Source of the DNA: Tubulanus polymorphus
Lineage: Eukaryota; Nemertea; Palaeonemertea; Tubulaniformes; Tubulanidae
Assembly: GCF_964204645.1 (NCBI RefSeq)
Contig: NC_134025.1
Coordinates: 2,919,001-2,983,000, forward strand
Direction: 5' to 3'
DNA: 64,000 nt
Both the position numbers and the translations under genes were made by a program. Positions 21,219-34,300 of the stretch are shown in pieces (the stretch's first letter is position 1; the number at the start of each line of letters is the position of its first letter). A model generated the notes under the pieces. That model made no database searches. It was not told where the DNA came from and worked only from the letters and a program-made list of their open reading frames with translations.

Positions 21219-23870
21219 ATGCAAATCTACGCTACTGGTGTGAAAAACGGTGATAAAATGATGTCTTCGAGTAAAAATTGTCGCTGTAAAGTGTCTCGTG
21301 ACGTCGGCACGAATCCGAAATATGGTTCTGGATCGTTAGCCGAAGCGCGACCTTGTACTCCGTGTCGTTGTATGGTTGAAAGAGATGTCGTGAAGTCACG
21401 ATCCTTGCAGTCAATACCAAAAGGAGAACTCATCGACGGTTATACGCAAACCACTCCATCGATCGAAGGCGATGACACTAACTACGATTTGTCCGATTTG
21501 ATATTTTCCGAGGAGCCTCCTAACGATACTGACGTAACCTACATCGACGATAAAACGGGTGCTATGAAACTTCACCGTAAAGCCGGAACAAGAATTCCGA
21601 ACACAGTTTCGGATGGCTATACGTCTGGTTACGCATCGTCTCTCGGTACCTACAAGGATAAATCAGATATCGATTCGTTACTGAAACCAGATATCAGGGT
21701 TACAGATTATACAACTCCTTCAAATACAAGAAGTTACGGCAGTGGAAATCCGAGCGCAACCAGAATGTCCTATCTATCGCCTGATTATGTACCGAATGAA
21801 ACGACTAACGGACATTACACCGATCCCTATAAGATTTCTAATACATCAATATCGGCTACTGATAGATATCTGAACAAATCAAGTGATTCCAAACCATATT
21901 CTTCCGATCGTAATCTAAATAAAGACTATGGTTCTAACTATGGCAACGCATACACTGGTCCTAGCTGCCATGATTATCTGAAAGCATACAATCTCGATGG
22001 GACTGAACCTAAGTATAATTACAAACTGAAAGATAGCCTGTCTCCCAGAAATGTACATTATGCTTCTGATGACTTGGCAAATCAATCCAGATACGTTGGT
22101 ACCAGTTCACGTTTGAGACCCGCTTCCTCCATGCCCGACCTCAGCCCAAGAGATGCGAGGAGTTATTCAGGTATTCCAGATGTTGGTATATCTGGATATT
22201 CAAGTAATGCCTCTCTTTCGAGCCCTCCGAAATACGGATACGTCAGGGGTATTAGTTCACTGTACGAACCGGTAAAACAACGTCATTCACAACCAGATAG
22301 AAGTAATTCAGCATATACACGCAGCTCTCCGACTGGTCGTCCACCAATACCGAGAAGACCACCATCGACACCTTCGTCAAGAATTCCTGCCAAGTATGAC
22401 ATCAGCTCGAAAACATTCCTCGGAAAACCAAGCATTCCAAACTATTCTCGTCCGACGAATTATCGTTTTCCAACTCGTACAAATTATTCTAGCGATTCTT
22501 ATCAACCTCCGCGAAGTCCCTCTCCATCACCGCACAGTTATGACGGCTACCGTTCACAACCAGGATATAAATCTACGCTATCGAGGCCTTACGAATCCGA
22601 CTACGATTTGGCATCCAGATATACGCCTAAAACTGTACCTACTGGCTCGTATATAGGACCATCGAAATGGCGCTCTGTCCCCGATTTACACAGTGATGGT
22701 ATATTTAACATATTGACGACATCGAACGCCTGGTTGCATAAAATCCAAGACACGTTAGATGCTGGAACGCAAACAAAACCGGGAACAACAAATGGTCACT
22801 ACAGAGAGAGGGTGGTAACACCATCCACAAGTCTTCCTAGAAATACAAGACCAAAGTATGGCAGCTGTACCATGCCCAGGACATACGCAACAACGCAGAC
22901 TGAAAACTCTACTTCACTGCCACCGCAATCAGTCGATAACGACAACATCAACGAATTGAAGGAACTATTCGATATTCTAGACAGGAATAAAGATGGGTAA
23001 ATGATTTGTAGGCAATCAAAATAGAATTTAAAATACATTGTACCCGTATAAAGGTCTAATTTCAACTGTCAACTCACCGAACTAGTATTATTGTTATTCC
23101 ATTGCTTAAAGAATGTTAAGCCTGGAAGCTTTTTGTATCAATGCAAACAAAACGTTTTCCCCGAACTGACAGTTTAATGATTGATCGGGGAGTTAATCAT
23201 TCAATAATCTCCTGTTACGTGCCGTATACACAATTTACATAACATTTCTAATTTTAGAGGTTTCATTCTTACTATTTGCAGGAAACTGACGCGAACTGAA
23301 ATTAACGCGGCTAAACCGTCACTAGTTTACAAAGCCAACAGGAGATTCCTCGAGGACATTTTAGGTCTGTAATTTTGGCGGCGATTATTTCAATCAATTT
23401 CGACATCTTTGTTATCGGTTTGGAAAAGTTTTTTGGTAAAAAAGTGGTAAACGTTTTATTTTCTTTTATCAGATTGTTTACGAATGACTCACAAAACGTA
23501 CATAACCTTCGCGGAATTGATGAGATTTTATCTAACATCAGCCAGACATTTAGCCGAGGAATATCGCGCTATTCAAAAGGTATGCGTCAAATAAGTAACT
23601 ATAATTCTTCTTCAACGACGTGTATTTCTTTTACCTAAACCTAAAATCTATTGGCAATTTCAGACATTCAAATGGCTCGACCCAACGGGAAAAGGCTTTA
23701 TCGGCGAAAACGATTTACGCTATTTGGCAGCTGAACACGGAATCTTCTTGACATCAAGAGCTACACGGCAAGTGATCAGAGAAGCAGATATCGATCAGGA
23801 CGGTGTTGTCACATTTGATGACTTCGTATATATAATGCTGAAAGCGAAGTTAACCGGGGATGAAGATTAG
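21219..23870 (+). CDS. EF-hand protein with long disordered Tyr/Ser/Pro-rich N-terminal region
   Basis: Coding exons 21219-22996, 23282-23364, 23473-23579 and 23664-23870 give 724 residues. The first 580 or so residues are low-complexity, rich in Tyr, Ser, Pro, Asn and Arg, with recurring S-Y/SxY-type and P-R-x-P runs and an RPPIPRRPP proline-rich (SH3-ligand-like) segment. The C-terminal 140 residues are calmodulin-like: loop 1 DRNKDGKLTRTE is canonical; the second hand (RMTHKTYITFAE) and third (DPTGKGFIGEND) are degenerate; loop 4 DIDQDGVVTFDD is good except Asp in place of Glu at position 12. An exon-1 candidate 3 kb upstream is non-coding. The large uninterrupted first coding exon against three small EF-hand exons suggests a fusion of a disordered region to an older EF-hand module. 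Likely a calcium-responsive cytoskeletal or scaffold protein; not identified. Confidence 0.85.
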
Positions 23871-24162
23871 TTTATCAGTTATAATCGTATCAATCCGTCC
23901 ATTATTATACATAAATACATGATATATTCGTTATTTCTATTGCCATTCATCTGTTATTCAGGTGACTAGTCTCTTATTTTGATTTTAGATTTTATGATTT
24001 GTATATGTAGGATAGACGAAAAATGTAAAAAAAAGTCTAGAAAAAATTTATTCGTGAACTTTTGTTATAAGGCTCGAGCCTTTGAAGCATCTATAGCCAG
24101 AATAGAACGTACGTTAGAATAGTTATGTAGATAGTTTTGTACATGCAAGTCTCTACTTAATT

Positions 24163-24168
24163 AATAAA
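24163..24168 (+). terminator. Poly(A) signal of the EF-hand gene
   Basis: AATAAA about 290 bases after the stop codon. Confidence 0.5.
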
Positions 24169-24935
24169 CAAGTGATATATATAGTTGTTATTCGATTTTC
24201 TGGTTCATTCATTTGTATGCCTCACCGAGATGGACAAGAAACGTACAACGATGAGCTTTTTTCGGTGATCTAATTCTTACTGGAGCGAATCTAATCTGGA
24301 ACGGCGTGTCAGAGGACGTGAAGAGTCTGACCACAATATTCTACGACTAACACTTATAAACACCTGCTGGACCCAGTTTGGAGTGAAGATTTTACTCATT
24401 TGACTGAAAATCAGAACTAATTTCAACTTAGAGTTAACTCTTAATGTGTAACTGAGTTCAGTATTAAATGACAATAAAGTTCGATGATTTATAATGAATT
24501 AATTTATTAAATAAACTTAAAAGTACATTTACAATAGAATATCTTTTTTCTACAAGAGATACGTAATTACGTGTTGTGGATCGGGGCTGGTGGATATGTG
24601 ATTGCCTATCATAGGAGTAAGTAGAAAATAGTAGCCAACAACCCTGATACATGTCGATGTATAGATAGCACATTGTTAAATGGTTAAGTACAGGTCTTTA
24701 TAGCAGCACATCTGGAGACAGAATTACCGTGTTCGTAATTCGTAGAATCGTCGATAGAGGGCGACAGTAGCTTATGCATTCAGGATCGCCGGCTTTAAAA
24801 TAGCTTTAAACTAATAAATAAAAAATGCTCTGTTGAAAATCTTGTGAGACAATATTAAATATCGTATAATATTTACTCAAAATGCAACTATACATTGTAC
24901 ATTATATTGTATACAACATGAAACATTATTTACAT

Positions 24936-24941
24936 TTTATT
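24936..24941 (-). terminator. Poly(A) signal candidate of AHR
   Basis: AATAAA on the minus strand about 360 bases past the AHR stop codon; a further candidate lies near 24502. Confidence 0.4.
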
Positions 24942-25301
24942 GCACCTCGTACTCGGGGTATCTATCATACTAGGCCAATCTGACTAGGCAATTCGAATCT
25001 TCATTTCATCTCTATATATGATCATAGTTTTTGTAACAAGTAGTAATTCAAGACAAACATAATATCAATCCGGTGTCCTTGCATGAAATAATGTGATCGG
25101 TAACACATCTCATACACTACGAACTAAGAGGCTATCGGCATCCTATAATGTCAACAGTTTCACAAAATTCAGAAAAAATATTTTAAAACATTACTGACAA
25201 AGTCTACTCTAACATACTCAATTCCTAGAATGTTTAGAGACCAACACAAAGTGAGCAGGAATATAGTAAACTGCATCCGACTTGTCTTACGCTGATTACG
25301 T

Positions 25302-28300
25302 TTAGTCTCCGTTCAAAAGAGTGTGGGTGACTTCTGAAAATGCTAGCAGAGGATTCGCATTGTCGTCGTGTCCTTTCATAAGCTGAAACGGATTAATACG
25401 AAAAGTTACAGGAGTTGCGATATGCCTCATTAACATAATCACATGATGAGTAACGTGTTGCTGGTTTAATGAATTCAATAGAAACTGTGATTACCTTACC
25501 CCTGACGCTAATACTCTCTGTTGTCCAGGACCCAGTGGATCCATTGACCAATCTGAATATGGATGATGAGTAGGCAAATGATGTAACCACGAAGGTGATT
25601 TGACTACGGGAACTGCTATACTTCCGCCAACTGCTGTCTGTTGCTTCTCACACGATCTACAGAACGAGATATTCAGATATGAAATATGAAAATAAGAAAC
25701 CAACAATATTAACGATAAACAATGGAAAATCAATTGCAGTGACGTTTCAGATAGATGACTTCATTCCATCATTCCATCTTCAGAGGTTTTATTTGAAAAA
25801 ATTACATTTATTTTGAATATTTCTCCGAGAAGGATAGCCATATATCTGAAACGTTAGTGAAACCAGTTTTCTAGTTTTTTTGTGGGTCAATATTGTCGAT
25901 TTTCATTTGAATGTATATTCTAAATTGACTTGAAACTGATTTGCTTCGAATGCAGTGTTCTTTTTACCTATGTTGCTGTATAACAGACATGGCGGTTGTG
26001 GCTGAGGCAGGACTTGGATGGTTTGCTGAGGTGATAGATGTCAAAGCTACTGCACTATCCGGCTTTAAAGCGATATCAAATGGACTGCAACTTGAATTCG
26101 TCGGAGTTTCAGCGGAACTTAATCCATCGTGAGAAGAGATAGACTTAGGGCTGATTTTTGAGTTGATATTTTTACTACAGGACGGCCATGTTGGATTGGT
26201 GCGATCACTGAACAAATTTGTCGCTGTTAATCCGTTATTAGTTTGTTGATTTGGAAGTGACGATATCCGATTCTGAGGACTAGACATTCGATTGCTATTT
26301 ATTGGACTTTGAATCACTGAGACAGCGTGTTTCGGGTCAGATTTGACGAGTTCCTTGTGATGATTTTGAGGCAAATGCAGTCCCTGATCGTAGGCGCGTT
26401 CGTGTATGGTATTAGTACTACTCGGATGGAACAGTGAACAAGAGTTTGAATTCGGTACTGAACTGTACTGCTGGGCACAACTCAAGAAATTATTATGATG
26501 CGAAGATAACACAGATGAATTCATTACCGATGATTTAAAGTCTAATGATGATTTATGAGATAATCTGTCTGTCGAATAATCGGCATATTTTTTCAGTTCG
26601 TCGTATTTTTGTATATCATGACCTAACTGTCTTTTTCCTATATCGAGACCATAGTTGCATGAACTGACCGTATCGTATCCGTATTTACTGAAGTCGTAGC
26701 TATATTTCGATGCCTGAGACATCAAGTCGTAGCCATTGCCGTATTGTAAAGTAGTTTGATAATTTCTCGGTTCGAGGTAGTACCCGTTCGGGTAACTGTT
26801 CGAATAGCTATGTTTGTCTGATTCTAACCGGAATGTATCGGGGTATACCCCAGTGGTAAACGCGTGATAGCTATGGTATAGTTCGTTATCCAGACCGAAG
26901 TTAGTGCCGCTATAAGGATACATGAGATCGGCTTTGATGTCTCCGTTTTGGCATGTCGGATAGCCATTTATGGGCGAAAACGCCGGGTAACTATTGATTC
27001 CGTTAAAGACCTCTCGATACGGATGTTTCCGCTTGCGTCCTGTTGATAAATAGTCCCGGAATTGAGATTTTGATTTCTTGCTCTTAGATTTGATCTTCGT
27101 TAGAGGATCATCTTCAGTCGGAGGGAATGTTGAATCACTATCCAGAAGAGGATATGGCAACTTAAACTCTGTTCCACGCTTGCCGAATAAATCTTTGCCC
27201 TCATCATCCCTGGAAAAATATCACACAATTCATTTTCAAACTGATTTTATACTGGAATATTGTAAATAAGACTTGTATTTGATGATAAAGGCTTACGTCA
27301 AGTGTCTGTGAGTGGAGATCACGAAGTCCGGTTTACTATTCTTATAAACAACTTTCGAACTAGTCTGCAACCAAATCCATTGATAATCTTTAGCAATCAG
27401 ACGGTAGGCTATCAACCCTGAACTTCCAGTTTTAATTACTGAAAAACAATCAGATTCACGACATGATCACACGCATAATGTCTATTCTATACGGCGCTTT
27501 AATGTCCGCGCGAATACGCGCTGAAGTGTCCGATAGGCAGCTTATTGGTTCCAATTCCAAACATTAGAGTAATGTGACAACGTTTTCCCTTTGGGCTCTA
27601 AACTGTTCCTACGTTTCTCAAAGTGTAAGTTGTCTTGGGACTTATTACAGCAAGAGGCGGTGTTAATTAATGAATACAGCGCGACTCGTTATTGCTGCAG
27701 CGTATAATGTTCTCCATCTGTAACAATTAGTTTGCTGTCATTAGAAAATGATTATTTCGTTTATGACTGACTACAAACTGCAGTCATCTGATACTTTATA
27801 AAGGTGACTAAGTACTGATGACGACACATTTCTACCTGTCTGTACATTTTCTTAAGAAATAAACTACCCGATGTATATACCGACGAATACAATACCAAAG
27901 AAATACTATACATGGTCAGTAGCAATAATTTGCTGGTATTTTGCGTTGAAACCGAAATCTATTCAACGATTTCGGGAGGTTTTTTACTTAAAGATGTTTT
28001 ACACCAGCATTGATTCTTACATTCTTGATGAGCGGCGGCGTAATAGCTTAAATCGTCCGGATGAATCAGATCATAACCTCCTTTTGCCTGAAGTTCTTTG
28101 TCCGAGTAACCAAATAACATCCGTCCTCTGAAAATCATTATGGAGAGTTATGTGTAGATGGCAGCAAGAGTCTGAGACATACCGTCGTCATAAATTAACA
28201 TTATACATGCTTATAATACGACACTTTACTCCCGCTGATTTCGTAGCAAGATAGAATACCTTTGGTCGATGGAAACCGGGGAGAGATCCATTTTATGTTT

Positions 28301-31300
28301 TGTTTTGAAGGTGAATTCGCGGACTGGTGAATCGAGTAATGGTAACGGACCAAATGGGCAACACACGGCAAACAGTGCTAATGGTGGTTCCTCGGGTTTC
28401 ACTATTTGTCCATGGAGCATTCTTATCCTGCCACTGATTTCAAGTGTCTGAAAAAAAAACGAATTCGTCAAAATTATGAATTTCTTATCGTACACATGCT
28501 AGAACACAATGTGTTTACTTATATATATCATATACTTACGATGAAACCTGAAGTGTTGTCCAAAAGACACCTGAATCTGACTGTAAAATTCCGTTGAAGC
28601 AAATGAGCATTTTCTAGAAAGATAACACCGCATTCTTATTAGCAAATAGAACTTGATGATAATGAATTTTGCAAAATGATCGTTTGAATCATCTTTACTT
28701 TACCTGGGAGCAAAACTTCTTGAAATGTCATATCACGTTTATCAGGAGGAAGTTGTGAGTCCCATTGTAACTGTGTTTTGAATTCTTCTCGATCTTCTGA
28801 ATGAATCAGTTCCATCACACTTTGGTGAATGATGTCAGACTGAAATTAACAAGAAAACAACGAATAATATTTATAATATTTTCATTCTCTATCCCATCTC
28901 AGTCCAGATTCGATTTTCTATTTTCCCGAATAATAGTCAAGAGGCAAGAGAAGAACATTGGACGAAGAATCTCAGCTACGATGCAAGATTTGAACCCAGA
29001 TTTAATGGATGACCATTGACCACTCAGCTTCTACAACATCAGGTTCTTCTTAAGCGAAATTAACAGCATTCATTTTTTCAGTCCACTCGGGTATTATTAT
29101 AGCAGGATCGATTTATCATTTTCCTGAATGTGGGGGAAAATACAAAAGAAAAACATTCGACGAAGAACCACAACTACCAACTATGCAGGATTCGAACCCA
29201 TGGACACTTTAGATTGTGATCTCCGCTCCAACAATATTCTGATAAATGACAGATTCTTCTTACGTAGTGCGTGGACTAATTGCATTCGATTTCTTAGCAT
29301 TTTTTACCGCTTACCCATCAAATACAGATGGACACCAGTTGAACAAACATCCATTGAATATTCATTGATATATGTAGTACTTTTATAGCGCATTAGTGGA
29401 ATTTTACGATTCAGCTTTAAATATCATCGTCTCTCGTAATAAATCAATTTCTAAGGTGATTTTTATCGATGACAACTTTCATTTTATCTTTTGATTATAG
29501 CTGGTAATGACATCATCACTGTTGTGGATGAGTGTAAGATATAATAAATGGCCAAGATAAATTCTACACTGGTGATATGCTGCCATATCATAATGAGACA
29601 CCTGCTTAGGCAGTTTGTGGCTTCTATAATTTGCAAAATGCTCGATTGTTTCTAGGTAATTAATTATTTTGTGGCATCAATTAAATCAGACCTAACTAAT
29701 GGCAGTAATTTATCAGCCGTTGACAGTTCCACCTGTACCTAGATTCAGCCACCATAAAATATCTTAGAATTATAGCTGTTTTTTGAAGCAATGTAGAGAA
29801 GCTAGTAGACACATGACACTATCTACCACAACAGTTTTATCATTGATGGTTGTATTATTCTTTTACTGCACATATTTATCATCTTGTGCACGAACAAAGG
29901 TTCCTTATTTGATGGCAGGAAGTCCAGGGTCTAGCTGACGTGCGTCACAACATCGACGGGCGCCGATTTTTTTTCATACAATATCTCACAATTTTGAAGA
30001 AATATTCTAACGACCATAGCAACACTTTGAATAAAATATATCATTAAAAAACTACGAAATTTTTGTGAATATTTCGATTTTCGCGGACACAGTTTGGTAA
30101 CGCAACAAAGGACGGATATTTCAAAGTTTCTTTCAGATTCGAATATTTTCATACCTAATAAACTGCGAAAATCTTGTGACAAATAAATTTGTCATGCTAT
30201 TTAATTTTTGACGTGGCTAATTCATCCATTAACTCAGCCTCAGTTTATAAAGGCAATTAATCTACAAAGCATTGACATATAGATTTAGAATGCAGTGGAT
30301 TTTGCTGTCAGTTCTCGTGGTGAATTTATGCTCGTGTATTTTCAGTGGATTCTGTAGAGTATTATCTCGGTGCAGCAATCTTTCCGCGTTCGTGCACATG
30401 AGCAAACAGCAACAGGAAATTTCGGCATGAGATAATATGACAACGATACGAATAGACCATGCCCGATACGTCAAACAAAAACCCGCATGCGGAACACTTC
30501 AGCCGCAAGCTCAACCAAGAAGAAATCCTTTTCATAAAATAGCTAATTTCGCTTCCATTAATTCAGACGCTTGTTCTGCTTGATTTGAAGAGTAAACATC
30601 CTTATTTGGCTATGAAATGAAGACCATTTCAATATCGATGTATTTTTAGTTATGAATTGAACGTAGTTTGTTGTTTTGACAAGTGATATACACTTTATCC
30701 TAAACGATGGATCGGATTTGAATGACAAATGAACCACGACTTCCGTGAGAAGTCACTCAGCCATTATGAACCGCATTTTGGACCGTGTTTTAGTGTTACT
30801 CCGCGCCGTCTGGTTCCCGGGTCACCGTAAAATGATTTGATTTTGCACAGATTTACTTATCATACACACGCGAATTACTACGTCGAAATCAAATTTACAG
30901 GACGGACAAATTCAATCTGATTCGTTCATTGATGGCACCTGACCAAAACATGGTTTGATGTCGCTGATTTAGATAGTGTAATTAGCGAACAACAGTTGCG
31001 TGCAGCGATCGACAAACTTGCGATTTTATCATGCGCTTGGCGGACATTAATCCACTTTTGTCCCCTGAGATGCAAGGTTGCATGCGAACTTGACTTCTCC
31101 CATATGGAAGATTGAATCATACGTCATTGAAGACATCAAGGCTTCCACCAAGACATCAAGGCTTACAATCTATTAACCTATTAACCAGTGACATCACCTT
31201 AATCATACGTTCATACTTAAATACGATTTTTATGCGTCAAGACTTCTCCGTAAAGGTTTAAGAAATTTCTTTCTAAAGATTTATGTTAATGAAATGGGCC

Positions 31301-34300
31301 ATTCAGATTTTATTATCTATAAGATTAGTTTGAAATCATCAATGATTAAATGACCATAAAATAGTGTTCTTATTTATGAATTAAGTGAACACTTAAAGGC
31401 TGTATGTGTGTGGCTTGAAGGTACCATTTTAAACCTCTAGCAACCATTGTTCTCCGGTTTAAGGAAGGCTATGATCAGATTGTGATTCTGTTCGCTCGGG
31501 TTAATCATCTCATAAAAATCCTTCTGGAATTATATTTCTATTGTAACCACGGTTTCTTTTGTTTTCAAACATCCTAATGTTCTTATCGTGCAAAATCGAG
31601 GTTCGAGGTTTAACGTGAAATGAAAATGTTAGATTTAGCTCCAAAAAATTTGGAATCATTTAGGCGTGTACGTTACGTGTGTTGAAATATTGAATCAATT
31701 CGCTCAACAAACAATCTGGTTACAAGAGCTACAGTTTTTGGTAAGGTATTTTTTCTTTCTCTCGGGTTCCGTCGTAATTCAATTACTGCTCATCAATTAT
31801 GCTACACAACCGCACTAAATTGCCTTGTCAAACTGTTGTCATCTCGACGATGTAGCGATGATGTTACTTTATGGAGCCAGCTATCTCTCTCCGTTCTCTC
31901 TCTCTCCGTTAATTCATGCGTCGCTGAGATGCATATATGAAGAGTAAACAGGCAGATGCTTCTACGGCAAAATCACCTGGCTTCAGGAAAAGCCTTCCAT
32001 TTGCAGTAAAACGACATTAACAAATCATACCAATCATTTCTGCGGGTTATGAAAGTTGCGGCTGTTCCATAATTCAGGCTGGTGTTGCAGTTTGAAGTTA
32101 ATTAATGGCAAGCCCGTGTTGCCTGGGCTTTGAGGAAATTGGCGATCACCAAGACATTAATATAGTGGTTGACAAGAACATATGAATATGTATGGTCGAA
32201 ATGGTGCGTCAAGCAGCTGATTAATTCTATCGGCACTTTTTTATTCGTTTACTTAGAATAAACGAAAAACCTAATAAACATATTCATTGTTTTCACATAA
32301 TAACATCACCTGCAAGTTCTGCAATAACTGTCAACGCCGTTTTTGGACCGCAGAGCTTTCAAATAAAACGCTAGAGGATCGCGCATAACAAATGAATTGT
32401 TTTATAGCCACTATATGAGTGGTTTTTCGGATGAGAAATGCGGAGTATGTGACGGATGATAGATAATAAAACCAGTAAAATATGCGAATTATCATCTATC
32501 GCAGAAAAATCGTGCTTTCTTCGCGCTGTTTTAGTTTGGGATAGTTACCTGATGGAAGCCGAGATACTGTTCTACAGTTCTAGATGAAAAGAAAACTTCT
32601 CCATCGCATGTAACCAAAAATACGAAACCATTCAAAGCCTGAAGGGTAAAAACAACAATTTTAACTACTTTATTCTACGATATTGATATCATTAAGATGA
32701 AAAAAACTCACAATCTGATATATAAACTATTATATACCTGTAGTAAACTGTCGCCTTCAGAGAACCCAGGTTCGGGATAAAGATGACTTCTTGTAGTTAA
32801 ATGACTATCCAAACCATATCTATCATGAAGCACAGCTGTAAAACAATAATATAATGACATTATCATCATCGATACGAGTAATTCATGCTTGTTCCGTAAT
32901 GAAAGGAATTCCACGCGACATGTTTTGCCAGATGAAGGAACCAATAGCTACCGAGTAAGCTGTCAACTATATATATATACATTTTTATATTGTTTTTATG
33001 AAATCTGATATGGACACAAGAACAGCTTGAATTCCTCGTATATTCCTCATAACAATTAGATTTTGAGAAGAATGTTTCGACTTTTACATGAAGAGATATT
33101 AGTAGTATGACTGTCGCATTCCGTGCTCATTATTTTCCATTTTCAATCTAGTATTTCAATCGATACACAATTCATCATTCGCTATTTCCAAATCTGAACC
33201 GAATCTTCACATCAAAGCGACGTTGTAAAGAGTTGTTTCTGTGTTTAGCCCCCGATGTATAAAAATCTACGGCAAGTTATTTGGATTTGATTTCACCGAG
33301 TTGAACAGAACTTCCTAAAACGTCGTCACGCAATCAGTATCAGACAATGAACGGATCTGGTGATGTTTGCATCTCTATTTTACAATACGTTATAAACCGG
33401 TGCAAAAATAATACTCATAACTGTATTGAAAATGTCGGTCTGTATTTGATAATGTTTCCTAATTATGATTTAGTGTCAGATAGCCCTGAGCTACTTCTGA
33501 AATGCACATGCAAGCACGCACATATCATAGAAAGATCGGTCACACATTTATAGGAAAACCAAAAAAAAATCGAACACACGAAACCAATGCGAAAATACAC
33601 GACAAATTCGTAAATTCGATACAAATTTTTAATCTAATTTCACGCTAAAAGCCTGAAATACAATAAACTAATCAAATTAATATTTTATTTGACAAGATGT
33701 CAAGACGGGAATTAAGCCATTTTAAGAAGATGTTCCGCCGATAAGATCTCGATGTTGAAAAATTGAAATTAGCGGCATCGCGAATATCCATCATTAAAAG
33801 TTCAGGAAACAAGAACCTCGATCCATTGATGGCCGGGATGTATGTAACATAATCCTTAAAAACTACCAAAATTATGACAGCCGGATAATTTCAGCAATTT
33901 TCAACGATGACAACAAAAGTGACAGCGGGGTAAGAATGGACAAAAGGAAGCTGTAACCTGATAGCTAATAATTAAATATGGTCGTGAAGACTCGGGACCC
34001 CTCGGCGACGATCGTAATCACAGGCAAATCGACCAGACGTGCCAACCAACGGTCAATTAGGACACATTTGTGGTTCGCGTAAGTTTCAAACATTTGATTC
34101 TGGGTGTTTACGCTGATTGCCGACTTCTTTCGCCAAAAGCAACGATTCTTTGAACTACGGATCGACATCAAAGATGCAATTAAAACTCATCATGAGGTAG
34201 TGGAGAAAAAGTTCGCTATAGCCGCGTTCACGCTGTGGCAAGTTAGTCCGTACCGGACCAATTTAGAACGAGTCAAATCAATTTTGTGTGTTCACACGGA

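Larger units (their letters stand above)
23871..25301. other. Convergent 3' regions of the EF-hand gene and AHR
   Basis: It contains the EF-hand gene 3' untranslated region with AATAAA at 24163-24168, then the AHR 3' untranslated region on the other strand with a poly(A) signal candidate at 24936-24941 (minus strand) and another near 24502. No coding sequence is supported. Confidence 0.45.
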
